A program made the translations under genes and the position numbers. 64,000 bases of DNA from Mycobacterium sp. (GTDB lineage Bacteria; Actinomycetota; Actinomycetes; Mycobacteriales; Mycobacteriaceae): assembly GCA_025965895.1 (NCBI GenBank), contig JAOPWC010000105.1, positions 1 to 64,000 on the forward strand, written 5' to 3'. The notes under the pieces were generated by a model. That model did no database searches, was not told the origin of the DNA, and worked only from the letters and a program-made list of their open reading frames with translations. Shown piece after piece: positions 9,306 through 17,921 of this stretch; within the stretch, counting starts at the first letter, position 1, and each line of letters opens with the position of its first letter.

Positions 9306-9635
9306 ATGGTCACGATGCAACCGCAGACGGAAATTCGGACGGAATCGCCCAACCGAGCTCCCCTCCCACGGTGGTCGTGAGTACGGCAAATCGCGGGGAG
9401 ACGCGGGTGCTGAAATCACCGCCAGCGGATTCATCAATTACTGGGCTGAGAATGCGGCGGCGTTGATGGCTGCCGCCCCAAGAGCATCGTCGCCGACCGG
9501 TTTGCGGTGAAGAAGGAAGTGAATTGGTACCCGTACACACGCAGGAAGGGCAGATTCCAGTCCGCGATGGCCCGGCTGCTCACTGCCAGGGACTGGCGCG
9601 CAGGCGGGGGCGCCGATCATCGCGAAATCCGCTAA
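9306..9635 (+). pseudogene. Possible frameshifted small gene remnant
   Basis: Two neighbouring frames give protein-like sequence that would join if bases were gained or lost. One frame reads through ITASGFINYWAENAAALMAAA (about 9411-9476). The next frame continues as SIVADRFAVKKEVNWYPY and ends in a stop at 9633-9635, two bases before the clpB HAIR box. A possible N-terminus starts at ATG 9306 in a third frame. I do not recognise a family. It may be a dead gene or coincidence; a sequencing error could also explain the breaks. Confidence 0.3.
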
Positions 9636-9636
9636 A

Positions 9637-9657
9637 GTTGAGCGGAACAGACTCAAT
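9637..9657. promoter_or_regulatory. HAIR box (HspR operator) upstream of clpB
   Basis: GTTGAGC, seven bases, ACTCAAT: twelve of fourteen... arm-by-arm, five of seven bases match CTTGAGT on the left and six of seven match ACTCAAG on the right. It contains the GGAAC of the SigH-type promoter in its spacer, so HspR binding would directly cover the -35 region. HspR is encoded 5 kb away in this window. Confidence 0.75.
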
Positions 9658-9669
9658 CTCTGCGACGTT
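9644..9669 (+). promoter_or_regulatory. SigH-type promoter of clpB
   Basis: GGAAC at 9644-9648, 18 bases, GTT at 9667-9669. Both the spacing and the sequence elements equal those found before dnaK. It lies 44 bases upstream of the clpB GTG, leaving a short leader with the Shine-Dalgarno GGAGGTG. The -35 element falls inside the HAIR box. Confidence 0.65.
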
Positions 9670-9712
9670 GGAACGGAAGACAAACACTTTCACCTAGAGA
9701 ATCGGAGGTGTC

Positions 9713-12259
9713 GTGGATTCGTTCAACCCGACCACGAAGGCTCAGGCGGCGCTGACCTCGGCGTTGCAGGCGGCGAGCGCTGCAGGCAATCCGGAGATCC
9801 GGCCCGCTCACCTATTGATGGCGCTGCTGACGCAGAACGACGGCATCGCCGCGCCGCTGCTGCAGGCCGTCGGCGTCGACCCGGCCACGATCCGGACCGA
9901 GGCGCAGCGCCTGCTCGACCGGCTGCCTCAGATCACCGGCGCCAGCGCCCAGCCGCAGCTGTCGCGCGAATCGCTCGCCGCGATCACCGCTGCCCAGCAG
10001 CTGGCCGTCGAAATGGACGACGAGTACGTCTCCACCGAGCACCTGATGGTCGGCCTGGCCACCGGCGACTCGGAGGTCGCCAAGCTGCTGACCGGCCACG
10101 GTGCGTCGCCGCAGGCGCTACGCGAGGCGTTCGTCAAGGTGCGCGGCAGCGCGCGCGTCACCAGCCCTGACCCGGAAGGGAGCTATCAGGCGCTGGAGAA
10201 GTACTCCACCGATCTCACCGCCCGCGCGCGTGACGGCAAGCTCGACCCGGTTATCGGGCGCGACAACGAGATTCGCCGTGTCGTGCAGGTGCTCTCCCGT
10301 CGCACCAAGAACAACCCGGTGCTCATCGGTGAGCCCGGCGTCGGCAAGACTGCGATCGTCGAGGGCCTGGCCCAGCGCATCGTGGGCGGCGACGTGCCGG
10401 AAAGCCTGCGCGACAAGACCATCGTCGCGCTGGACCTCGGCTCGATGGTCGCCGGTTCGAAGTACCGCGGCGAGTTCGAGGAGCGGCTGAAAGCCGTGCT
10501 CGACGACATCAAGAACTCCGCAGGCCAGATCATCACGTTCATCGACGAGCAGCACCCCATCGGGGGCGACGGTGCCACCGGCGAGGGCGCGATGGACGCC
10601 GGCAACATGATCAAGCCGATGCTGGCCCGCGGGGAGCTGCGCCTGGTCGGGGCGACCACGCTCGACGAGTACCGCAAGCACATCGAGAAGGACGCCGCGC
10701 TGGAGCGGCGTTTCCAGCAGGTGTTCGTCGGTGAGCCGTCGGTCGAGGACACCGTTGGCATCCTGCGCGGGCTGAAGGACCGCTACGAGGTGCACCACGG
10801 CGTGCGCATCACCGACTCGGCGCTGGTGGCCGCGGCGACGCTGTCCGACCGCTACATCACCTCCCGGTTCCTGCCTGACAAGGCCATCGACCTGGTCGAC
10901 GAGGCCGCGTCGCGGCTGCGCATGGAGATCGACTCCCGGCCGGTCGAGGTCGACGAGGTCGAGCGGCTCGTGCGTCGCCTCGAGATCGAGGAGATGGCGC
11001 TGGAGAAGGAGGAGGACGACGCCTCCAAGGAGCGGCTGGAGAAGCTGCGGGCTGAGCTGGCCGACCAGAAGGAGAAGCTGGCCGAGCTGACCACCCGCTG
11101 GCAGAACGAGAAGAAGGCGATCGACACCGTCCGCGAGCTCAAGGAGCAGCTGGAGACGCTGCGCGGTGAAGCCGAACGTGCCGAACGCGACGCCGACCTG
11201 GCCAAGGCCGCCGAGCTGCGGTACGGGCGCATCCCGGAGGTCGAGAAGAAGCTGGCGGCCGCGTTACCGCAGGCGAAGGCCCGCGAAGCCGTCATGCTCA
11301 AGGAAGAGGTCGGCCCCGACGACATCGCCGACGTGGTGTCGGCCTGGACCGGCATCCCGGCCGGGCGGCTGCTCGAGGGCGAGACCGCAAAGCTGCTGCG
11401 GATGGAGGACGAGCTGGCCAAGCGCGTCGTCGGCCAGAAGAAGGCTGTCCAGGCGGTGTCCGACGCGGTGCGCCGCAGCAGGGCCGGTGTCGCCGACCCG
11501 AACCGGCCGACCGGATCGTTCCTGTTCCTCGGCCCGACGGGTGTCGGCAAGACCGAGCTGGCCAAGGCTCTGGCCGACTTCCTGTTCGACGACGAGCGCG
11601 CGATGGTCCGCGTCGACATGAGCGAGTACGGCGAGAAGCACTCGGTGGCCCGCCTGGTCGGTGCACCCCCGGGTTACGTCGGATACGACCAGGGCGGCCA
11701 GCTGACCGAGGCCGTGCGACGGCGCCCGTACACGGTGGTGCTGTTCGACGAGGTCGAAAAGGCCCATCCCGACGTGTTCGACGTGCTGCTGCAGGTTCTC
11801 GACGAGGGCCGGCTCACCGACGGGCAGGGTCGCACGGTCGATTTCCGCAGCACGATCCTGATCCTGACCTCCAATCTGGGATCGGGCGGCAGCGAGGAGC
11901 AGGTGCTGGCCGCGGTTCGGGCGACGTTCAAGCCGGAGTTCATCAACCGTCTCGACGACGTGCTGATCTTCGAGGGTCTCAACCCGGAGGAGCTCGTGCA
12001 GATCGTCGACATCCAGCTCGCGCAGCTGCAGAAGCGGCTCTCCCAGCGGCGGCTGCAGCTCGAGGTGTCGCTTCCGGCCAAGAAGTGGCTGGCCCATCGC
12101 GGATTCGACCCCGTCTACGGCGCCCGGCCGCTGCGGCGTCTCGTGCAGCAGGCCATCGGTGACCAGCTGGCCAAGATGCTGCTGGCCGGCGACGTGCACG
12201 ACGGCGACACCGTTCCGGTGAACGTCAGCGCCGACGGCGACTCGCTGGTGCTCGGTTGA
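9713..12259 (+). CDS. clpB: Protein disaggregase ClpB (Hsp100)
   Basis: Hexameric AAA+ disaggregase that threads aggregated proteins, working with DnaK. The 848-residue product from the GTG has the Clp N-domain (1-150), NBD1 with Walker A GEPGVGKT (206-213, Lys212), a long coiled-coil middle domain (about 400-530) and NBD2 with Walker A GPTGVGKT (607-614) and Walker B LFDE ending at Glu680. The NBD1 Walker B Asp278-Glu279 is intact, but the sequence just after it reads QHPIGGDG where close homologues normally have LHTIVGAG: four non-conservative differences in seven positions. Expression is probably set by the overlapping HspR/SigH site. ttfA follows after 83 bp. Confidence 0.97.
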   Translation: MDSFNPTTKAQAALTSALQAASAAGNPEIRPAHLLMALLTQNDGIAAPLLQAVGVDPATIRTEAQRLLDRLPQITGASAQPQLSRESLAAITAAQQLAVEMDDEYVSTEHLMVGLATGDSEVAKLLTGHGASPQALREAFVKVRGSARVTSPDPEGSYQALEKYSTDLTARARDGKLDPVIGRDNEIRRVVQVLSRRTKNNPVLIGEPGVGKTAIVEGLAQRIVGGDVPESLRDKTIVALDLGSMVAGSKYRGEFEERLKAVLDDIKNSAGQIITFIDEQHPIGGDGATGEGAMDAGNMIKPMLARGELRLVGATTLDEYRKHIEKDAALERRFQQVFVGEPSVEDTVGILRGLKDRYEVHHGVRITDSALVAAATLSDRYITSRFLPDKAIDLVDEAASRLRMEIDSRPVEVDEVERLVRRLEIEEMALEKEEDDASKERLEKLRAELADQKEKLAELTTRWQNEKKAIDTVRELKEQLETLRGEAERAERDADLAKAAELRYGRIPEVEKKLAAALPQAKAREAVMLKEEVGPDDIADVVSAWTGIPAGRLLEGETAKLLRMEDELAKRVVGQKKAVQAVSDAVRRSRAGVADPNRPTGSFLFLGPTGVGKTELAKALADFLFDDERAMVRVDMSEYGEKHSVARLVGAPPGYVGYDQGGQLTEAVRRRPYTVVLFDEVEKAHPDVFDVLLQVLDEGRLTDGQGRTVDFRSTILILTSNLGSGGSEEQVLAAVRATFKPEFINRLDDVLIFEGLNPEELVQIVDIQLAQLQKRLSQRRLQLEVSLPAKKWLAHRGFDPVYGARPLRRLVQQAIGDQLAKMLLAGDVHDGDTVPVNVSADGDSLVLG

Positions 12260-12342
12260 CCGGCCGAGCAGCCGCGCATGTGACCCGGTTGTGACCCGCT
12301 GGAGTTCGGGGTTGGCTCGAACCAACAGATAGGCTACGTGTA

Positions 12343-13155
12343 ATGGTCCCGTTCTGGTTCACGCTGTCCGCGCTCTGCTTTGTGAGCGCGGCGGTTCTGC
12401 TGTACGTCGACATCGATCGTCGACGAGGGCGGAGCCGGCGTCGCAAGTCGTGGGCCCGCTCACACGGCTTCGACTTTGAGCCGCAATCGGGGGAGATCGT
12501 CAGCCGCTGGAAACGTGGCGTGATGTCGACTGTCGGCGACGTCGACGCGCACAACGTCGTCCTCGGCCAGATTCGTGGCGAAGCGGTCTACATCTTCGAT
12601 TTGGAGGACGTCGCGACCGTGATCGCGCTGCACCGCAAGGTCGGCACCAACGTCGTGATGGATCTGCGGCTCAAGGGGCTCAAGGAACCACGCGAAAACG
12701 ACATGTGGCTGCTGGGTGCCATCGGCCCCCGAATGGTGTACTCCACCAACCTCGACGCGGCCCGCCGCGCCTGCGACCGACGCATGGTCACGTTCGCCCA
12801 CACCGCGCCCGACTGCGCGGAAATCATGTGGAACGAGCAGAACTGGACGTTGGTCAGCATGCCGATCACCAGCACGCGCGCCGAGTGGGACGAGGGACTG
12901 CGAGCGGTGCGTCAGTTCAACGACCTGCTGCGCGTGCTGCCGCCGGTGCCCAAGTCGATCGGCAACTCCGCCACCCGCCGCAACGGCTCACCGGGGCGCC
13001 CGGTGGTCCCGCCCGCGGAATTGCCACCGGGGCGCTCGGATGCCACCCGACGCATACCCGAGCCCGGCCGAAGGGAGCAGCCGCGCCCTGAGCCGGTCCG
13101 TCGGCCCCAGCAGACCAGGGCCGGACGCCCCGGTCCGCGCAGCTACCATCCGTAG
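12343..13155 (+). CDS. ttfA: TMM transport factor TtfA (Rv0383c-like)
   Basis: Membrane-anchored accessory factor needed by MmpL3 to move trehalose monomycolate to the mycobacterial outer membrane. The 270-residue product has one N-terminal transmembrane helix (about 2-22), a basic stretch ([10 protein letters not shown]), a cytoplasmic domain (about 40-200) with [19 protein letters not shown] and [14 protein letters not shown], and a Pro/Arg-rich disordered tail. The assignment rests on this architecture and on the clpB-ttfA-pyrE neighbourhood known from other mycobacteria. It is followed within 2 bp by an SDR gene, so it probably heads or joins a long operon. Its presence implies a mycolate-bearing envelope. 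Confidence 0.85.
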   Translation: MVPFWFTLSALCFVSAAVLLYVDIDRRRGRSRRRKSWARSHGFDFEPQSGEIVSRWKRGVMSTVGDVDAHNVVLGQIRGEAVYIFDLEDVATVIALHRKVGTNVVMDLRLKGLKEPRENDMWLLGAIGPRMVYSTNLDAARRACDRRMVTFAHTAPDCAEIMWNEQNWTLVSMPITSTRAEWDEGLRAVRQFNDLLRVLPPVPKSIGNSATRRNGSPGRPVVPPAELPPGRSDATRRIPEPGRREQPRPEPVRRPQQTRAGRPGPRSYHP

Positions 13156-13157
13156 CT

Positions 13158-13934
13158 GTGCCACGCCCCCTCGCGTTGATCACCGGGCCCACGTCAGGGA
13201 TCGGAGCGGGCTTCGCGCGGCAGTACGCGGCCGACGGCTACGACCTCGTGCTGGTCGCCCGTGACGCGGCACGGCTCGACCAGCTGGCCGCCGAACTTCA
13301 CGACAAGCACGGTGTCACCACGGAGGTGATGGTGGCCGATCTGGCTGACGCCGCCGGACGCGCGAAGGTCGCCGACCGGCTTTCCGCCGGAGTCGCCGTG
13401 CTGGTGAACAACGCCGGCATTGCCACATCGGGCGACTTCTGGACCGCGGATCCGGCACTGCTGCAGGCTCAACTCGACATCAACGTCGCCGCGGTGATGC
13501 AGCTGACCCGGGCCGCGTTGCCGCCCATGCTCGAAGCTGGCGTCGGCACCGTCGTCAACGTGGCGAGCATCGCCGGTCTGCTCGCCGGGCGCGGCTCGAC
13601 GTACTCGGCATCCAAGGCGTGGGTCGTGTCGTTCTCTGAAGGCCTCGCCGGCAGTCTGGCCGGCACCGGAGTGATCGTGCACGCGCTGTGCCCGGGATAT
13701 GTGCACACCGAATTCCACCAGCGCGCCGGCATCACGATGAAGCGGATGCCGGCGTTCGTGTGGCTCGAGGTCGACGACGTCGTCCGGGCCTGCCTCGCAG
13801 ACGTCGCCAAGGGCAAGGTGGTGATCATTCCCGGCGTGCAGTACAAGGTGCTCGCCACTGCGGCCCGGATGATGCCGCGCACGCTGATGCGATGGCTGAC
13901 AAAGACTTTGGGGCAGGGACGTGGCCGCACCTGA
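13158..13934 (+). CDS. Short-chain dehydrogenase/reductase
   Basis: NAD(P)-dependent classical SDR of 258 residues from a GTG start. It shows the cofactor loop TGPTSGIG (about 9-16), NNAG (about 87-90) and the catalytic Ser and YSASK (about 151-155). Substrate is unknown; the sequence resembles general SDR oxidoreductases rather than a named enzyme. It starts 2 bp after ttfA and overlaps the pyrE start by 14 bp, so it is co-transcribed with both. A second, distinct SDR follows pyrE. Confidence 0.9.
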   Translation: MPRPLALITGPTSGIGAGFARQYAADGYDLVLVARDAARLDQLAAELHDKHGVTTEVMVADLADAAGRAKVADRLSAGVAVLVNNAGIATSGDFWTADPALLQAQLDINVAAVMQLTRAALPPMLEAGVGTVVNVASIAGLLAGRGSTYSASKAWVVSFSEGLAGSLAGTGVIVHALCPGYVHTEFHQRAGITMKRMPAFVWLEVDDVVRACLADVAKGKVVIIPGVQYKVLATAARMMPRTLMRWLTKTLGQGRGRT

Positions 13935-14475
13935 GCTGACGAAGCTGGACCGTGACGAGCTGGCCGAGCTGGTGCGGCAGCTGTCCGTGGTGCACGGCAG
14001 GGTGACGCTGTCCTCCGGCAAAGAGGCCGACTACTACGTCGACCTGCGGCGGGCAACGCTGCACCACCGGGCGTCCGCGTTGGTCGGCAAGCTGATACGC
14101 GAGTTGACCGCCGACTGGGACTACGTCGCCGTGGGGGGCCTGACGCTGGGCGCCGATCCCGTCGCGACCGCGATCATGCACGCGCCCGGCCGCCCGATCG
14201 ACGCGTTCATCGTCCGTAAGTCGGTGAAAACCCATGGGCTGCAACGTCTTATCGAAGGCACCGACATCGCCGGCCAGAAGGTGTTGGTTGTCGAGGACAC
14301 CAGCACCACGGGCAACTCCGCGCTGACCGCGGTGCACGCCGCACGCGACGTCGGCGCCGAAATCGTCGGCGTGGCCACCGTGGTGGACCGGGCAACCGGC
14401 GCCGCCGAAGCGATCGAGGCCGAAGGCCTGCCGTACCGCAGCGCGCTGGGCCTGGCGGACCTGGGGCTGGCATGA
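13921..14475 (+). CDS. pyrE: Orotate phosphoribosyltransferase
   Basis: Converts orotate and PRPP to OMP in pyrimidine synthesis. The 184-residue protein has the type I PRTase fold, with [17 protein letters not shown] near the N-terminus, an [11 protein letters not shown] lysine segment (about 97-107) and the PRPP-binding motif [15 protein letters not shown] (about 121-135). The GTG start lies inside the preceding SDR gene; an alternative start slightly downstream cannot be excluded. The stop overlaps the next SDR start by 4 bp. Clustering with two SDR genes rather than other pyr genes is typical of mycobacteria, where pyrE is separate from pyrBC. Confidence 0.93.
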   Translation: MAAPELTKLDRDELAELVRQLSVVHGRVTLSSGKEADYYVDLRRATLHHRASALVGKLIRELTADWDYVAVGGLTLGADPVATAIMHAPGRPIDAFIVRKSVKTHGLQRLIEGTDIAGQKVLVVEDTSTTGNSALTAVHAARDVGAEIVGVATVVDRATGAAEAIEAEGLPYRSALGLADLGLA

Positions 14476-15251
14476 CCGAATCGGTATTCGTCACCGGTGC
14501 AGGCCGCGGCATCGGACTGGCCATCGTCCGCCGGTTCGCCTGCGCCGGATACGCCGTCGGCGCCGTCGACGTCGACGAAATCGGTCTTGCTGCCCTGAAA
14601 ACCGAAGCCGTGCAGAAGAATTGGTCGGTGTGGACGTCCCCGATGGACGTCACCGACTACGGCGACTGGCAGTCGACCCTGAAGGCGTTCGTCGAAGCCG
14701 GCAGCGGACGGCTCGACATCCTCGTCAACAACGCCGGTGTACTCGCCTCCGGCGATTTCGTCGACATCGAACCGCAGCGGCACCAGCAGATCATCGACGT
14801 GAACGTCACCGGTGTCATCTACGGTTGCCACGCGGGCTTCCGGTATCTGTGCGAGACCCCCGGCGCACGGGTGCTCAACATGTGTTCGGCATCGGCCATC
14901 TACGGCCAGCCCGAGCTGGCCTCGTACAGCGCATCGAAGTTCGCGGTCCGGGGGCTCACTGAAGCGCTGGAGCTGGAGTGGCGGCCACATGACATCTCGG
15001 TGCGGGCGCTGTGGCCGCTGTTCGTCGACACCGCGATGCTGGCCGACGTGGACATCGGCACCACCCGGTCACTGGGCGTGCACCTGAGGCCCGACGACAT
15101 CGCGGGCGCGGCATGGGACGCGCTGAACCGACGTACGCCGACACGCAGGGTGCATTTCCCGGTCGGCCGCCAGACAAAGGTGATCTACCACCTGTCCCAG
15201 GTGAGCCCGTCCTGGTTGACCCGCCTGACCAACAAGCGGATGGCGCACTAG
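14472..15251 (+). CDS. Short-chain dehydrogenase/reductase
   Basis: Second SDR of the cluster, 259 residues, with TGAGRGIG (about 8-15), NNAGVLASGDF (about 86-96) and the active-site SASAIYGQPELASYSASKFA in which Tyr-x-x-x-Lys is intact. It overlaps pyrE by 4 bp (ATGA). As recalled, the M. tuberculosis pyrE-Rv0381c junction lacks an SDR here, so this gene may be lineage-specific. The C-terminus is basic (RLTNKRMAH). Substrate unknown; the tight coupling does not by itself imply a pyrimidine substrate. Confidence 0.88.
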   Translation: MTESVFVTGAGRGIGLAIVRRFACAGYAVGAVDVDEIGLAALKTEAVQKNWSVWTSPMDVTDYGDWQSTLKAFVEAGSGRLDILVNNAGVLASGDFVDIEPQRHQQIIDVNVTGVIYGCHAGFRYLCETPGARVLNMCSASAIYGQPELASYSASKFAVRGLTEALELEWRPHDISVRALWPLFVDTAMLADVDIGTTRSLGVHLRPDDIAGAAWDALNRRTPTRRVHFPVGRQTKVIYHLSQVSPSWLTRLTNKRMAH

Positions 15252-15255
15252 ATCA

Positions 15256-16155
15256 GTGCGTGCGTTAACCGCGGTCCTGTTCCTCGCCGTGTTCGCGTTG
15301 GCCTCCGGCTGCTCGCGACACGACGCCACACCGTCTCCGTACGGCGCCACCGCCGCGAAGATCGGCGAATCGCTGGCCGTGCTGGGTTGGAACATGTCGC
15401 TGACCAACCTGCGCTGGGATTCCGCTCATGTGCTGGTAGACATCGACGCAGCACCAGCCGATCCCGGCAAGCCTCATGCCGGCCCCGGGAACATCCGCTT
15501 CGGGCTGTACGGCGCGCTAGCCCACCCGATTGAGGCCACCGGCCTGGGCAGCTGCAGCGGAGTGACGACGCTCGCGATCCGGCCGTTGGCGGCCTCGTCA
15601 CCGGACCGACTCACTGGCACCGTGTGCCTCGGCCCGCTGCCCGACCAGGCGGCCGTGCGCGGCGTGTATGTCTACTCTCCGGGCGACCGCATCGGGGGCA
15701 CCGCCGCGGCCTATCCGGCCGCGTTCCCGGTCGGCCTGCCGCCGACCAAGACCAGCGACACCGGCTTGACGATCAGCACCAGCAGCGTCGAGGCGTTCCG
15801 CACCGACGGCGCCCAGCTGACGCAGGACTCGCTGAACGACCCCACCGCATTCACCGGAAAGGGCTACATGCTGCTCGGCGTCGACGTCTCCGCGCCGGCG
15901 CCGCAGTACCGCGACGACTCGGCCAAACGCGGCGGCCCGATGATGCTGGTGGTCTCGCCGACCCTGCCCCCGCCGGGGGTCACCCCCGAGTGCAACGCCT
16001 ATGGTTCCTCGGTGCTGATCCTGCCCGACGCCAAACTCGACGCGGTGCGCGTCAACGCGTCGCTGTGCACACAGGGCGAGATCAACGAGGCGGTGCTGTA
16101 CGCGACGCTGTCGGCGGTCGGCACCCACGCCGCGGTGTGGACCAGCCGTGACTGA
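15256..16155 (+). CDS. Predicted lipoprotein (Rv0381c-like)
   Basis: A 299-residue exported protein from a GTG start, with an N-terminal signal ending in the lipobox LASGC (Cys at about residue 19). The extracytoplasmic part contains a repeated-looking beta-rich organisation and a Cys pair (GSCSG, TVCLG) that could form a disulfide, plus a second late pair (PECNA, SLCTQ). No catalytic motif is visible. It lies 4 bp after the SDR gene and overlaps the methyltransferase start by 8 bp. The same lipoprotein-to-methyltransferase order occurs, as I recall, in M. tuberculosis (Rv0381c-Rv0380c). Function unknown. Confidence 0.8.
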   Translation: MRALTAVLFLAVFALASGCSRHDATPSPYGATAAKIGESLAVLGWNMSLTNLRWDSAHVLVDIDAAPADPGKPHAGPGNIRFGLYGALAHPIEATGLGSCSGVTTLAIRPLAASSPDRLTGTVCLGPLPDQAAVRGVYVYSPGDRIGGTAAAYPAAFPVGLPPTKTSDTGLTISTSSVEAFRTDGAQLTQDSLNDPTAFTGKGYMLLGVDVSAPAPQYRDDSAKRGGPMMLVVSPTLPPPGVTPECNAYGSSVLILPDAKLDAVRVNASLCTQGEINEAVLYATLSAVGTHAAVWTSRD

Positions 16156-16798
16156 GCCCGATGTCGGGCCGACGGAATGGAATACCGGCACACCCGGCGT
16201 CGGGCCCTGGACCGGGACGCCGCCCACCGACGCGCGTTACGACCCGCAGCTGCTCCGCGAAGGGGATGCCCGCAACGTGATCGACGCCTATCGCTACTGG
16301 ACCCGTGAGGCGATCATCGCCGACATCGACACCCGCAGGCACCGGCTGCACATCGCGATCGAAAACTTCGGCAACGACGCGAACATCGGCGCTGTGGTGC
16401 GCACGGCAAACGCTTTCGCCGTCGACACCGTCCACATCGTCGGTCGGCGGCGATGGAACCGGCGCGGCGCGATGGTCACCGACCGCTATCAGCGGCTGCG
16501 CCACCACGACACGACGGCCGAGCTGACGGCGTTCGCCGGAGTGGCCGGGCTGGTCGTCGTCGCGGTGGACAACGTCCCCGGTGCGGCCCGGCTCGAGGAC
16601 ACTGCGCTGCCACGCGACTGCCTACTGGTCTTCGGCCAAGAAGGACCCGGCGTCACTCAAGAGGCCCGCGCGGACGCGGCGGTCACGGTGTCGATCGCGC
16701 AGTTCGGCTCAACGCGCAGCATCAACGCCGCCGTGGCGGCCGGCATCGCAATGCACACCTGGATCCGGCAGTGGGCTGATCTCTCGCACGCCTGGTAA
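16148..16798 (+). CDS. TrmH/SpoU-family RNA methyltransferase (Rv0380c-like)
   Basis: Probable 2'-O-ribose methyltransferase acting on tRNA or rRNA with S-adenosylmethionine. The 216-residue protein has the SPOUT knot motifs: NFGNDANIGAVVRTANAF (about 75-92, motif 1), LLVFGQEGPGVTQEA (about 159-173, motif 2) and FGSTRSINAAVAAGIAM (about 186-202, motif 3). The N-terminal 50 residues are Pro/Gly-rich and variable. The GTG start overlaps the lipoprotein gene by 8 bp. RNA target is not predictable from this sequence. Confidence 0.9.
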   Translation: MTEPDVGPTEWNTGTPGVGPWTGTPPTDARYDPQLLREGDARNVIDAYRYWTREAIIADIDTRRHRLHIAIENFGNDANIGAVVRTANAFAVDTVHIVGRRRWNRRGAMVTDRYQRLRHHDTTAELTAFAGVAGLVVVAVDNVPGAARLEDTALPRDCLLVFGQEGPGVTQEARADAAVTVSIAQFGSTRSINAAVAAGIAMHTWIRQWADLSHAW

Positions 16799-16813
16799 GG
16801 CAGGATTCCAGGG

Positions 16814-17911
16814 ATGGAGCAGCAGTGGGCGAATCGGGCCGCCAGCGCGGAAGCAGCCATCGCGACACGACATTTCGCCCCGCTTTGGCATCTGCCCGGC
16901 ACGCAGCTCGGCGTCTGCGGGTGGCCGCCCACCCGGACCGAACGCCGCTTCGGCAGCTGGAATTACTGGTGGCAGGCCCACCTGCTGGACTGCCTGGTCG
17001 ACGCGCAGGTGCGCGACCCGCAGCCCGACCGGCGCACCCGGATCAACCGGCAGCTGCGCGGGCACCGGCTGCGCAACACCGGCCGATGGGTCAACGACTA
17101 CTACGACGACATGGCCTGGCTTGCGCTGGCAATCGAGCGTTCCGGCAGGCTGACCGGTGTCGGGCGGCCGAGGGCGCTGCGCCGGCTGACCAACCAGTTC
17201 ACCGACGCGTGGACGCCCGAGCACGGCGGAGGCATCCCCTGGCGCAAGCAGGACCGGTTCTTCAATGCCCCGGCGAACGGACCGGCCGCCATCTTTTTGA
17301 CGCGCAACAAAGAATTGCGCCGAGCCCAGCTGATGGCTGATTGGATCGACGCGACGCTGGTCGACCCCGAGACGAAGCTGGTGTTCGACGGCATCAAAGA
17401 CGGCTCCATGGTGCGGGCGCAGTACACCTACTGTCAGGGCGTGGTCCTTGGGTTGGAGACCGAACTCGCCGCCCGCACCCGCGACCAACGCCACAGCCAA
17501 CGCGTGCACCGGCTGGTCGCCGCGGTTCATGACCACATGGCGCCCGGCGGCGTCCTCAAAGGCACGGGCGGCGGCGACGGTGGCCTGTTCGGCGGCATCA
17601 CCGCCCGTTACCTGGCCCTGGTCGCCACCACACTGCCCGGGGACACGCCCGACGACAAGACGGCCCGCGACAGCGCCCGCGAGCTGGTGCTCACCTCCGC
17701 CCGGTCGGCCTGGGACTCGCGACAGACGGTCGCAGGGCTGCCGCTGTTCGGCGCGGACTGGGACAAGCCGGCGCAGGTGCCCAAAGCCGGTGCCGCGGTC
17801 AGCCAGTTCGTACAGGGCGCAGTGTCGGCGTCGGCCGTTCCCGAACGTGACATGTCGGTTCAGCTGTCCGGGTGGATGCTGATGGAAGCCGCACACGTGC
17901 TGACGACATGA
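16814..17911 (+). CDS. GH76-like glycoside hydrolase
   Basis: Probable alpha-1,6-mannan-active enzyme of the six-hairpin (alpha/alpha)6 fold. The 365-residue sequence has WNYWWQAHLLDCLVDA (about 51-66) and NDYYDDMAWLALAIER (about 95-110), in which the paired Asp is the catalytic signature of GH76. Further on are GGGIPWRK, NGPAAIF and a TYCQGVVLGL segment. There is no signal peptide or membrane segment, so it appears cytoplasmic, which is odd for an enzyme of polymeric mannan. Mycobacterial lipomannan and lipoarabinomannan have alpha-1,6-mannan backbones, so a turnover role is possible. It begins 15 bp after the methyltransferase gene and ends 10 bp before nhaA. Confidence 0.8.
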   Translation: MEQQWANRAASAEAAIATRHFAPLWHLPGTQLGVCGWPPTRTERRFGSWNYWWQAHLLDCLVDAQVRDPQPDRRTRINRQLRGHRLRNTGRWVNDYYDDMAWLALAIERSGRLTGVGRPRALRRLTNQFTDAWTPEHGGGIPWRKQDRFFNAPANGPAAIFLTRNKELRRAQLMADWIDATLVDPETKLVFDGIKDGSMVRAQYTYCQGVVLGLETELAARTRDQRHSQRVHRLVAAVHDHMAPGGVLKGTGGGDGGLFGGITARYLALVATTLPGDTPDDKTARDSARELVLTSARSAWDSRQTVAGLPLFGADWDKPAQVPKAGAAVSQFVQGAVSASAVPERDMSVQLSGWMLMEAAHVLTT

Positions 17912-17921
17912 GGTTTCATCC

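Larger units (their letters stand above)
8656..9712. other. About 1 kb with no intact gene
   Basis: This is the longest stretch without a supported gene. The plus-strand frame at 8730-9254 and the minus-strand frame at 8712-9437 are open, but both are Arg/Ser/Pro-rich in the manner of chance frames, change character at a 23-bp tandem repeat, and match nothing I know. The 9306-9635 part looks like a broken gene. The last 80 bases hold the clpB promoter region. The segment may be a decayed gene remnant between the GAP-family gene and clpB. Confidence 0.5.

Noticed and set aside
8712..9437. Minus-strand frame of 241 codons and plus-strand frame 8730-9254
   Set aside because: Both are low-complexity, cross the 23-bp repeat and match no family; kept only as a geneless region.
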